A DNA stretch of 64,000 bases from Pseudoalteromonas sp. T1lg23B (GTDB taxonomy: Bacteria > Pseudomonadota > Gammaproteobacteria > Enterobacterales > Alteromonadaceae), in NCBI RefSeq assembly GCF_002964665.1, contig NZ_PQBZ01000034.1, positions 248,429 to 312,428 on the forward strand. Reading direction: 5' to 3'. Positions 1 through 7,814 of this stretch are shown piece after piece. The notes under the pieces were generated by a model. That model was not told the origin of the DNA and ran no database searches. It saw nothing but the letters and a program-made list of their open reading frames with translations. Within the stretch, counting starts at the first letter, position 1; the number at the start of each line of letters is the position of its first letter. The position numbers and the translations under genes were made by a program.

Positions 1-1030
1 TAAAACACTGCTAGACCTTGAGTATATTGGCTTAGACGACGACATATTTACTTTGGGCGTACACTCATTGCTAGCTATGCGCTTGGTTGGTCAGCTAGGT
101 CACACCCTCAATTTATCTGTGCCGATTGATTTGGTGTTTCAACACCGCAGTGTTAGGGCGCTGAGTGACGCGATTGAATTGCTTGCACAGGAAAAAGCGC
201 AGGACAGTAAACCATTACCGCTTACTTCTTTACTATGCCTACAAAAGGGTCAAGCAGGATATGCACCTATTGTATTGATTGCGGGGGCTGGTGGCCTACT
301 TATGGCATTTCAGGCCTTAGTGCAGAATCTCGATGAGCGTATCCCTGTTTATGGTTTACAGCCAGACGAAATAGCCTATGAACACCGCATTACAGGGTCG
401 ATTCACGCCACGGCAGATCACTATTTAGAAGCGCTTAATCAAGCGGGACTGACAGAACAAGTTCATTTGGTAGGGCACTCATTTGGTAGTTTTATAGCTT
501 ATGAAATGGCGAAATATAGGCAAGATAATCACTTGCCTAGGGTAACGCTGACGGTGTTGGATACACCTGTACCAACGTCACAAGGAGCGTATGTAGACGA
601 TAAGCAGTGTTCATTGTTTATACTCGAAAACTTTAGTCAGTTCTTTTCGCTACAGGTGAGTGAAGAGCAACACCTACATTATCAGTCGCTTGATTCTCAG
701 CAACAGCTTTTATGGCTGAGCCACTATTTGGCTGACTCAGGTTATCGTTTTTCAATTGAGCAATTGGATAGATTCAAACGCGTGTTTAGCGCTCAGTTAA
801 ACGCGCCAGTGCAGCTGGACGAGTTACTCAATGAAATACCTACATTGGTTATTAAAGCCAGTCAAACATCACACTTTGCGGGAGAACAGCTAAGTTCTGA
901 TTTGGGCTGGGCGAGGCTTTGTAAACAATTACAACAGGTTGAATTACAAGGTGATCATTTAACAATACTGCAAAATGGTAATGCCCGTGAGGTGGCTCTG
1001 TTATTGGAAAAGAATTATGTACTCAATTAA
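1..1030 (+). CDS. NRPS C-terminal end: carrier protein plus type I thioesterase (5' partial)
   Basis: The frame is open from the window edge (first full codon at base 2), so this is only the end of a longer protein. The first stretch is a peptidyl carrier domain with an LGVHS phosphopantetheine site; the Ser codon is at 65-67, and GVHS replaces the commoner GGHS. A type I thioesterase follows, with the nucleophile elbow GHSFGS (Ser codon 479-481), a likely acid residue in LTVLDTP, and the catalytic His in QGDHLTIL near the C-terminus. Family knowledge: such a carrier-thioesterase end terminates an NRPS line and releases the peptide by hydrolysis or macrocyclisation. The neighbouring SyrP-like hydroxylase and cyclic-peptide exporter suggest a cyclic or lipopeptide product, which is inference. 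Stop is TAA at 1028-1030. The synthetase modules lie upstream, outside the window, so the product cannot be predicted. Confidence 0.93.
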   Translation, partial: KTLLDLEYIGLDDDIFTLGVHSLLAMRLVGQLGHTLNLSVPIDLVFQHRSVRALSDAIELLAQEKAQDSKPLPLTSLLCLQKGQAGYAPIVLIAGAGGLLMAFQALVQNLDERIPVYGLQPDEIAYEHRITGSIHATADHYLEALNQAGLTEQVHLVGHSFGSFIAYEMAKYRQDNHLPRVTLTVLDTPVPTSQGAYVDDKQCSLFILENFSQFFSLQVSEEQHLHYQSLDSQQQLLWLSHYLADSGYRFSIEQLDRFKRVFSAQLNAPVQLDELLNEIPTLVIKASQTSHFAGEQLSSDLGWARLCKQLQQVELQGDHLTILQNGNAREVALLLEKNYVLN

Positions 1031-1089
1031 CAAATGTAAAAATTATGTTCTACAGTGTAGGCCTTATCTAACAAAAGGATGGGATTAAA

Positions 1090-2052
1090 ATGGATCAATT
1101 ACTATCAGTAAAGATGGATAAAAGCTCCGGGGTTATCGATCATCGGATCCATGACCTGTCGTCACAAAAGCAAAGTGGTTTAGCTTGGGTGAAGGACCAT
1201 GTTGAACAGATTAATCAATGGGTTAATTCTGATGGTTTTGCATTGCTAAGAGGGTTGAACATTGTTAGCAGCAACCAATTTAGCACCATATTGGAAACCA
1301 TTTTCGGTGAGCCTTTGAGCCAGTATATTTATCGCTCATCACCTCGCACGGCAATGAGAAACAATATTTACACCACCACTGAGTATCACGCCGATCAGGT
1401 GATCTTACAACACAATGAAAATGCTTACTCTAACCGCTGGCCAATGCGAATGGGTTTTTTCTGTGTCGTACCTGCGAAAACAGGAGGAGATACACCTTTG
1501 GCCGATAGCCGCGTGATATATCAAAACATCCCCCAGTCTATTCGTGACAAATTTGAGCAATTGGGAGTGATGTATGTTCGAAACTACGGTGAAATTGACT
1601 TACCGTGGCAGGAGGTTTTTCAGACCCAAAGCAAAGTGGAAGTTGAAGCATACTGCAAAGAGAACGAGATAGAATTTGAATGGCATGGCGAGCGACTGCA
1701 AACACGACAGCGTCGCCCCGCTGTGGCAATACACCCACAAACAGGTGAGAAGGTTTGGTTTAATCAGGCACACCTGTTTCACAGCTCTAGTATCGATGGA
1801 CACATGCCAGATTTGGTGCGCTCAAGCATAGGCGAACAGCGCCTTCCAAGGAATGCCTACTATGGTGATGGTAGCCCCATTGCCGATGAAGACATTCAAG
1901 TGATCAACCAAGTCTATCAGGACGCAACATTTTCATATCCATGGCAAAGAAATGACATCTTATTGCTGGATAACATGTTGTATACCCATGGTCGTCAGGC
2001 ATACAGCGGTGTGAGAAAAGTGCTGGTAGGCATGGCGAAAATTGTTGGTTAA
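1090..2052 (+). CDS. TauD/SyrP-like Fe(II)/2-oxoglutarate-dependent hydroxylase
   Basis: A 320-residue member of the TauD/clavaminate synthase-like superfamily. The metal motif is HNE (His108, Glu110), the variant seen in SyrP-type enzymes, with a distal His300 in the YTHGRQ segment and a candidate 2-oxoglutarate-binding Arg309 in SGVRK. Known family role: SyrP beta-hydroxylates an aspartyl residue held on an NRPS carrier protein during syringomycin synthesis, and relatives hydroxylate other carrier-bound residues or are stand-alone oxygenases. It starts 59 bases after the NRPS stop behind AAAGGATGGG and is probably co-transcribed. The likely job is tailoring of an amino acid in the NRPS product; substrate and stereochemistry cannot be read from the sequence. 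It acts in the cytoplasm with Fe(II), 2-oxoglutarate and oxygen. Confidence 0.88.
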   Translation: MDQLLSVKMDKSSGVIDHRIHDLSSQKQSGLAWVKDHVEQINQWVNSDGFALLRGLNIVSSNQFSTILETIFGEPLSQYIYRSSPRTAMRNNIYTTTEYHADQVILQHNENAYSNRWPMRMGFFCVVPAKTGGDTPLADSRVIYQNIPQSIRDKFEQLGVMYVRNYGEIDLPWQEVFQTQSKVEVEAYCKENEIEFEWHGERLQTRQRRPAVAIHPQTGEKVWFNQAHLFHSSSIDGHMPDLVRSSIGEQRLPRNAYYGDGSPIADEDIQVINQVYQDATFSYPWQRNDILLLDNMLYTHGRQAYSGVRKVLVGMAKIVG

Positions 2053-2170
2053 ATAAATATTCACGTACAGATGTAGCGTGTGCTCAGCTTGTTCGCTCAA
2101 GCATGGTTAGGCTTTGTTAGTAGTTTTGTGGTTAGCAAAAAACAAATATTCATTGAAGGAAACAAAAGAA

Positions 2171-3538
2171 ATGAAACGGCTAATGCATTCACGATTTAAA
2201 ATTATGGTGCTGTGTTTTATCAGTTTGATACTGGCATCCTGTTTACAAAAAAAGAGTGTGGCAAAAAACACCACCATTACAGCTAGTCAGATCGAAATGA
2301 TCGAAACAACAGTTAATGACTACTGTAACAAAATGGTTTTCTTCGGAACCGTCTACATTACCGCTGCCGATCAAGTCGTTTATGAGGCAAATTGTGGTCC
2401 GCAAAACATGCAGTATGAGGTGGATAACACCATTAAATCCAAATACAGGATCGGCTCTAACACTAAAGCGTTCGCCGCTGCGATTTTGATGCGCATGCTC
2501 GAAGGTAAAGATCTGCGAACACAGACCATTGGTGATTATTTGCCTTGGTATCCGAAAAACCAATGTGCTGATGTATCTCTACATCACTTGTTAACAATGT
2601 CATCAGGCATCGATAACTACAGTGACAATGAACAAGTCTATGACAACTATGGTTGGCGGCCGTTTCTATATGACCAAACCACTAATTTAAATGGTCCTGA
2701 AGGCTTTAGTAACCGTTTTTGTACATGTACAGAACAAGGTGATGCACCTTCATTTACACCCGGTTCTCAGTATCAGTACAGCAATTGCAATTATTATTTG
2801 ATTGGTAACATCATTGAGCAATTGGCAGCAGGCCAGCAAGGTGACATAAATCGTGAGTTTTGGTTTGAGAATATTGTAAAAGAGCAGATTTTAAACCCGC
2901 TAAATATGACTGACAGTGGTTCGTTCAGCGCCATTGGTATCTACAAAAATATGACAACCGGCTACATCTATAAAGACAATCAATACTTGCCATTGGCAAA
3001 TGGCCGTCCGCCAGAAGTAGGGGGGCCAGCGCCTTACGAAGATATTCTGGTTAATCCTTACAGTAATCCTCTGGTGTTGTATTCAGCGGGTGATATGTAT
3101 TCAACGGTTGAAGATATGCATAAATGGGATCAAGGACTCTATGGCACGCAAATATTGGACGATGTGCAAAAACTCGCTGCATTTGCACCTTATTCAAACA
3201 CTGGCAGTACGGAGTCGTGTGAATACTATGGTTATGGCTGGTTTGTTACATTCATTGACCCTAACCAATACGGAAAAGTATCGGATTGTCCGCAAAATCC
3301 AAATGATACTAACTTAAGAAAGTACGAAAAATTCCTACAGTATTCGGGGAGTTACCCTTATTCATGGGTGACTAGTTTTAACCGACTATTAGAGCGCGAC
3401 CAATCGGTCATGGTGTTTAGCAACTATGTTAAAACCGGCACCGAATCTGACTGTATTTCTAGTGAGATCAGAAACATTATTTTCTACAGCGATAGCCATC
3501 GCTCCACGGCTTGTCAGGGAGTGTTGGACGAAGCCTAA
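2171..3538 (+). CDS. S12-family serine hydrolase lipoprotein (beta-lactamase/D-peptidase fold)
   Basis: ATG at 2171 is preferred over an upstream in-frame TTG at 2114: AAGGA at 2156-2160 is well placed, and the protein then begins with a signal ending in the lipobox LASC (Cys24). Length is 455 residues. Active-site motifs of the class C beta-lactamase/S12 family are present: Ser96-x-x-Lys99 (SNTK) and Tyr203-Ser-Asn (YSN). Known relatives include D-aminopeptidases, esterases, DD-peptidases and the prodrug peptidases ClbP and XcnG of NRPS pathways. The protein should sit in the periplasm, anchored to a membrane. It lies between the hydroxylase and the exporter genes, so it may trim the exported peptide or protect the producer. 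That role is inference; a general cell-wall hydrolase is possible. It is cysteine-rich for the family, which suggests disulfides. Confidence 0.85.
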   Translation: MKRLMHSRFKIMVLCFISLILASCLQKKSVAKNTTITASQIEMIETTVNDYCNKMVFFGTVYITAADQVVYEANCGPQNMQYEVDNTIKSKYRIGSNTKAFAAAILMRMLEGKDLRTQTIGDYLPWYPKNQCADVSLHHLLTMSSGIDNYSDNEQVYDNYGWRPFLYDQTTNLNGPEGFSNRFCTCTEQGDAPSFTPGSQYQYSNCNYYLIGNIIEQLAAGQQGDINREFWFENIVKEQILNPLNMTDSGSFSAIGIYKNMTTGYIYKDNQYLPLANGRPPEVGGPAPYEDILVNPYSNPLVLYSAGDMYSTVEDMHKWDQGLYGTQILDDVQKLAAFAPYSNTGSTESCEYYGYGWFVTFIDPNQYGKVSDCPQNPNDTNLRKYEKFLQYSGSYPYSWVTSFNRLLERDQSVMVFSNYVKTGTESDCISSEIRNIIFYSDSHRSTACQGVLDEA

Positions 3539-3747
3539 CTGTAAATATTTTACGAAAAGGGAATAGCGCAGTTGTATTTCGTTTTCAAAACACGTGCTGA
3601 GAAATTCAGTACATACAAAGGATTACTGTTTATATCTTGAAGGTATGCACAGTGAAAAAGGGCAAGCTAAAGACTAAGCTTAAACGGCTTTGACGTAGTT
3701 TGGTAAGTTTTAACAACTGTTTAATTCTAACTCATAGAGGACTTAAT

Positions 3748-4299
3748 ATGACAGCGACAAAAACAGCAAAGGAAGAAAAGGCAAACGAAGTGAAGACCGA
3801 GCAGGATGCCAATCATGTCGAGGTTGAAAATCGTGAAGCCGCTGCACAGCTAATTGTCGACAAGTATACCAAGTGGTCGTTTGGCAGTGGATTGATCCCA
3901 ATTCCGGCGGTCGACTTAGTTGCGTTGACGGGCATCCAAATGAAGATGATCGGCGAAATAGCCAAGGTCTATGGTCAATCGTATAGTGATAACAAGCTAC
4001 GCGGTACGATCACTGCGGTTATTGGTGGATCATTTCCACAAACTCTCGGCGGTGCAGGTTTAAGCAGCTTCTTGAAAGCTGTACCAGTACTTGGCACTTT
4101 GAGTGCATTGGCATTTATGCCAGTTGTTTCAGCGGCATCTTCGCATGCAGTTGGCACCACTTTTATCAGACACTTTGAACATGGCGGAACTTTGTTAGAC
4201 CTTAATCTTTCGAGCATTAAGGGTGACATTTCTGATATGGCAGCGAAGTATCGTAAAGATAAAGGTAACGAAGACGCTCAAGTGAATGCTGCTAGTTAG
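3748..4299 (+). CDS. DUF697-family membrane-associated protein
   Basis: ATG at 3748 has AGAGG at 3736-3740; the longer frame from TTG 3700 lacks support. Length is 183 residues. A charged, Glu/Lys-rich N-terminus (about 1-35) leads into a block with the DUF697 pattern: FGSGLIPIPAVDLVALTGIQ, then a Gly-rich hydrophobic stretch (about 90-150) that could lie in or across the membrane. DUF697 regions are known as C-terminal parts of YcjF-like proteins and in stand-alone form; no enzymatic role is established. The gene sits in the NRPS/exporter cluster and is followed at once by a strong hairpin (4312-4335), so readthrough would be needed to reach the exporter. It could be a helper or immunity factor for the exported product; that is context only. 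Confidence 0.75.
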   Translation: MTATKTAKEEKANEVKTEQDANHVEVENREAAAQLIVDKYTKWSFGSGLIPIPAVDLVALTGIQMKMIGEIAKVYGQSYSDNKLRGTITAVIGGSFPQTLGGAGLSSFLKAVPVLGTLSALAFMPVVSAASSHAVGTTFIRHFEHGGTLLDLNLSSIKGDISDMAAKYRKDKGNEDAQVNAAS

Positions 4300-4311
4300 T
4301 AGTAACTTGAT

Positions 4312-4335
4312 AAACCAGCAGATTTCTGCTGGTTT
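4312..4335 (+). terminator. Rho-independent-like hairpin after DUF697 gene
   Basis: The perfect 11-bp stem AAACCAGCAGA/TCTGCTGGTTT has a two-base loop and is followed by ATTTC. The A-rich 5' side and T-rich 3' side fit an intrinsic terminator. It may attenuate transcription into the downstream small-protein and exporter genes. Confidence 0.75.
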
Positions 4336-4370
4336 ATTTCTCATACTGTTGTTAATTTAAGGAATTGAAG

Positions 4371-4544
4371 ATGCTGGTAATACTGTATTTAGCTTTGTGT
4401 ATTCTATCTGGTTACTGGGGAAGAAACACATTTGCAGGGCCTGTTGGGTTCTTTTTGATCTCATTGGTCTTTACGCCCTTAGCTGGTCTGTTGATCCTAT
4501 TTTTGGCCAAACGAAGAGAGCCAATTGAAGAGGAGGAAGAGTAG
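4371..4544 (+). CDS. Small hydrophobic membrane protein, 57 residues
   Basis: An ATG frame at 4371 ends with TAG at 4542-4544. Upstream is TTAAGGAATTGAAG, giving a plausible ribosome site. The peptide starts MLVILYLALCILSGYWG and has two hydrophobic segments (about 1-17 and 22-46) joined by a short GRNTFAGP turn, then a positive patch AKRREP and an acidic tail of Glu residues (IEEEEE). That makes it a likely two-helix inner-membrane protein. I do not recognise a family. It lies between the DUF697 gene and the exporter, separated from the former by a hairpin. Its regular composition and placement argue for a real gene. It may assist the exporter or the SPFH protein, which is a guess from context. 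Confidence 0.65.
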   Translation: MLVILYLALCILSGYWGRNTFAGPVGFFLISLVFTPLAGLLILFLAKRREPIEEEEE

Positions 4545-4676
4545 CTTAGCGGTGTGTACATAGTTTGTAGTTATGAAACGCTGTTGCGTAGCACCTACAT
4601 TAAATTACATGGAATTTAGACTTAGTCTCAAGCACTTAACAATTTGCTGAGTACAAAAACAAGAAAAGATAATGAG

Positions 4677-6341
4677 ATGGTATTATACGATTTAATTAGT
4701 CGAAATATAAAAATAAAGAGAAGGACCTTTGTCGCTTTAGGTTGTATTTCTGGCCTTGCGAACGCCTTGGTACTCGCTTTGATCAATAACGTAGCTGAAA
4801 ACATTTCTGATATAAATCGCGAAAACCATATACTTTACTATCTGGTTTTATTCAGTTTGACGATCACCATTTATGGGCTTACCCAGCAGCGATTGATGAC
4901 CAAAGCGGCGAGAACGGTAGAGCGGGCGATTGCTGGCTTACGCGTTGAGTTATTTGAGTGCGTTCGCTACACCGAACTGTCAACGCTAGAGAAAATTGGT
5001 AAAGAGCGCATTTTTAATACACTCAGCAAAGAATTACAGACTATTTCGCAGTCCGCTCAATTGTTTGTGATCATCGGACAATCCATCACCCTAGTATTTT
5101 TTACTTCTTTGTATATTGCTTATCACTCGTTTGTGGCATTTTTGGTTATTTCCGTGCTGATCATGCTCGGCGCAAGTATTCATCGTCTGCGTGCGAATGA
5201 AATCCAAAAAAATATGCAGCTTTCTTTTGAAAGCGAGAACATGCTAATTCAACGGTTATCTGATTTGTTAGATGGCTTTAAAGAAGTGAAGCTCAGTGTG
5301 CCTCGCGCCAATGATCTGGAGCATGAATTTATAGCTGATTCAACTCGAGCTAAAAAAGCTAAAACAACCACGCAAACATTGTTTGCTACAGATTTTGTGT
5401 TGTCGCAAATTACGTTCTTTGCTGCAACGGGCGCCATGGTGTTTATCGTGCCTATGATGTCTAATGTGTATACCGAGGTGGTGATTAAGGTCACGACCGC
5501 GTCTTTGTTTTTAATAGGACCGATCACCAGTATTGTTGGCGGCATTCCCATTTATACTACCGCTACAGAAGCGGCTAATAACGTATTGGCGCTCGAGAAT
5601 GAGCTAAAACAAGCCACACAACGCAGTAAACATAAAGAGTCAGGTGGTGGCTCAACCGAAGTGCGTGCGTTTGAAGAAATACGTTTAGAAGGTGCGTACT
5701 ATCAGCACAATCGTCCGGCGGGGGATAGGCCCTTTTTTGTTGGTCCGGTTGATCTATCCATTAAACCCGGGCAAATCACGTTTATCACGGGCGGCAATGG
5801 CAGTGGCAAAACGACCTTTATTCGAATGCTGACTGGTTTGTACGAACTACAAGGAGGGCAAATATTGCTCAATGGTCGAGGCGTGTCTAGCGATGAGTTA
5901 GATACCTATCGCAGCCTGTTTACAGCAGTATTTTCAGACTTCCACCTATTCAAACAGCTATATGGCATTCGCGTGAGCTCTCAACAAGAAATTGATGATT
6001 GGTTGGTCTTTTTAGAGATGAACAATAAGGTAAGTGTGAAAAATGCTCAATTTAGCACCACCGATTTATCAACCGGCCAACGCAAGCGCCTGGCATTGCT
6101 AAGTACCATCTTGGAAAATCGACCCGTGTATATTTTTGATGAGTGGGCGGCCGATCAGGACCCAATCTTTAGACGTAAGTTCTACGAACAGGTATTACCT
6201 AAGCTTAAAGCACGAGGCAATACTGTAATAGCCATAACCCATGATGACGCATACTTCCATTTGGCAGATGTACATTTAAAAATGGTAGAAGGACAATTAA
6301 TGGAACATCACACTGTTGAAAATGAGGGGGCGCCCTCATGA
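4677..6341 (+). CDS. Cyclic-peptide export ABC transporter (SyrD/PvdE type), fused TM and ATPase
   Basis: ATG at 4677 is preferred; TTG at 4644 would add 11 residues. The 554-residue protein has an N-terminal six-helix ABC exporter domain (about 20-300) and a C-terminal nucleotide-binding domain. Walker A is GGNGSGKTT (Lys378), the signature is LSTGQ (about 464-468), and Walker B is YIFDEWAADQDP (Asp488, Glu489). The DEWAADQDP string is typical of the SyrD/PvdE/cyclic-peptide exporter group, whose members move lipopeptides or siderophore precursors from cytoplasm to periplasm. The gene therefore pairs with the upstream NRPS as product exporter. Its ATGA overlap with the next gene means translation of the two is coupled. 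Confidence 0.9.
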   Translation: MVLYDLISRNIKIKRRTFVALGCISGLANALVLALINNVAENISDINRENHILYYLVLFSLTITIYGLTQQRLMTKAARTVERAIAGLRVELFECVRYTELSTLEKIGKERIFNTLSKELQTISQSAQLFVIIGQSITLVFFTSLYIAYHSFVAFLVISVLIMLGASIHRLRANEIQKNMQLSFESENMLIQRLSDLLDGFKEVKLSVPRANDLEHEFIADSTRAKKAKTTTQTLFATDFVLSQITFFAATGAMVFIVPMMSNVYTEVVIKVTTASLFLIGPITSIVGGIPIYTTATEAANNVLALENELKQATQRSKHKESGGGSTEVRAFEEIRLEGAYYQHNRPAGDRPFFVGPVDLSIKPGQITFITGGNGSGKTTFIRMLTGLYELQGGQILLNGRGVSSDELDTYRSLFTAVFSDFHLFKQLYGIRVSSQQEIDDWLVFLEMNNKVSVKNAQFSTTDLSTGQRKRLALLSTILENRPVYIFDEWAADQDPIFRRKFYEQVLPKLKARGNTVIAITHDDAYFHLADVHLKMVEGQLMEHHTVENEGAPS

Positions 6342-7522
6342 ACATAATTATTCCACCGGATATAGGCCTATTAGTACTAGGCGGAGTATGTCTAGTCATT
6401 GTTATTTCCAATCTAATTATGCGAGTGCTTAAGCGTTACTATCCCAAGTTACGCAAGCGCATTTTATCTTGGCGTTTTAGAGCGGGTGTGACCCTTTTAA
6501 TCATGCTGTTCTTGATTATTGCCTTGGTGCCCGTGGTGTTTATCAAAGTAGATTCCGGTGAAGTCGGCGTATTGTGGAAGCGACTTGGCGGTGGTACATA
6601 CCTGAATAAGCCTTTTAGCGAAGGTACAGTACTGGTGATGCCATGGGATAAATTGACTATTTATTCCAGCCGCTTCCAAACCGCAGATAGACAAATACAT
6701 GCAATTACCAACCAAGGTTTGAAGATCACCTTAGATGTGACGGTGCGTTATCGCCCCGTGGTAGATCATGTGCCATTTCTTCACCAGCTCGTCGGGCCTG
6801 ATTATGTGAATGAGATGGTGATCCCAGAAGTGAGCTCAGCAGTGCGTGTGATTGTGTCAAACTACACCGCCGAAGAGGTGTATGGCCAGCAAAGAATGGA
6901 TGTACAAGGACAGTTGCTTGGCAAGGTGCTAGAAGAATTAAAGCTTCAGGAGCAAACCATACTCAAAGAGGCGGCCAGCGAAATGAAAGGTCATGCCTTG
7001 GTTAACTTAGATGACGTACTGATCCGCAGAGTGAACGTACCAGATAAGGTGCACAACGCGATTATTGCCAAAGTCAATCAGCATTATCTCCAGCAGGAGT
7101 ATGATATGCGCTTAGAAGTAGCTCAAAAAGAAGCGCAACGTAAAGAAATGGAAGCCCAAGGTATCGCGGCGTTTCAGAAAACAGTGGCAGGTGGTATCAA
7201 CGAAACTTACCTAAGATGGCGTGGTATTGAAGCGACCATTGAGCTTGCGAAGTCTAATAATAGTAAAGTGGTGGTGATCGGTGGTGGAAAAGATGGTTTA
7301 CCGCTTATTCTAAACACTGAAAACAGTCTGGCGCCAGCAGTCGCTCCTAATAGCACACATGATGGTTCACATGCTATTAAGCAAAGTGATAGCCATAAGG
7401 CTGATCCTAAAAATATAAGCGAATCTGATGGACATAGTAAGACGAACTCGAAAGAGAGTTTGTATCGCAGTCCTACCGCCAGTGTGCATATTCCCCTTGA
7501 AGAGGTCAGTGAGCCCCGCTGA
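6338..7522 (+). CDS. SPFH/band 7 (prohibitin/stomatin-like) membrane protein
   Basis: The ATG overlaps the exporter stop by four bases (ATGA). Length is 394 residues. Two hydrophobic segments lie near the N-terminus (about 8-27 and 49-70), followed directly by an SPFH domain starting at VDSGEVGVLWKRLGGGTYL and running to about 245. A charged helical region (QQEYDMRLEVAQKEAQRKEM) suggests coiled-coil oligomerisation. A low-complexity Ser/Asn/Lys tail closes the protein. SPFH proteins form large rings in membranes and control proteases or microdomains. The coupling to an exporter gene suggests it organises or protects the export site, or helps tolerate the product. That function is inferred only from the operon. 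The tail is unlike HflC/HflK, so it is not the housekeeping FtsH partner. Confidence 0.85.
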   Translation: MNIIIPPDIGLLVLGGVCLVIVISNLIMRVLKRYYPKLRKRILSWRFRAGVTLLIMLFLIIALVPVVFIKVDSGEVGVLWKRLGGGTYLNKPFSEGTVLVMPWDKLTIYSSRFQTADRQIHAITNQGLKITLDVTVRYRPVVDHVPFLHQLVGPDYVNEMVIPEVSSAVRVIVSNYTAEEVYGQQRMDVQGQLLGKVLEELKLQEQTILKEAASEMKGHALVNLDDVLIRRVNVPDKVHNAIIAKVNQHYLQQEYDMRLEVAQKEAQRKEMEAQGIAAFQKTVAGGINETYLRWRGIEATIELAKSNNSKVVVIGGGKDGLPLILNTENSLAPAVAPNSTHDGSHAIKQSDSHKADPKNISESDGHSKTNSKESLYRSPTASVHIPLEEVSEPR

Positions 7523-7534
7523 TTCTTAGCAATC

Positions 7535-7560
7535 GCCACCGAGTATTGAGTCTCGGTGGC
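7535..7560 (+). terminator. Hairpin terminator closing the NRPS/exporter operon
   Basis: Perfect 9-bp stem GCCACCGAG/CTCGGTGGC with an 8-base loop, 12 bases after the SPFH stop. The following sequence ATTGTGTTGC is only moderately T-rich, so termination strength is uncertain. Confidence 0.7.
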
Positions 7561-7650
7561 ATTGTGTTGCTCTCTCTATATGGTTATTTCCAAATTTAAA
7601 TCAGCCTATTAGAAAATAATCGCAATTAAATTTTATTCTCCCACTTGCTT

Positions 7651-7666
7651 ATGTAAGCGCTTACAT
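7651..7666. promoter_or_regulatory. LacI-type operator palindrome upstream of laminarinase
   Basis: The perfect 16-bp palindrome ATGTAAGCGCTTACAT has a central CG and the form TGTAAGCGCTTACA, the general shape of LacI/CcpA-family sites. It lies about 150 bases before the GH16 start, in an otherwise AT-rich leader, which fits a promoter-region operator. No lacI-type gene is in the window, so the regulator would act from elsewhere. Confidence 0.6.
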
Positions 7667-7814
7667 GTTACTTTTTTGTAAGTTACCTAACCTATTTTGT
7701 TACATATTCCCGTATACGGTAGGTTTTGGGCTTGTTGATATATCAACAATATGCGCTGGCAGTATGGTGTGGTTTGTCTCAGCGCTAAATTACAACATGT
7801 TAAGGAACTATAGA

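Noticed and set aside
3700..3747. Extended start for the DUF697 gene at TTG 3700
   Set aside because: No ribosome site, while ATG 3748 has AGAGG.
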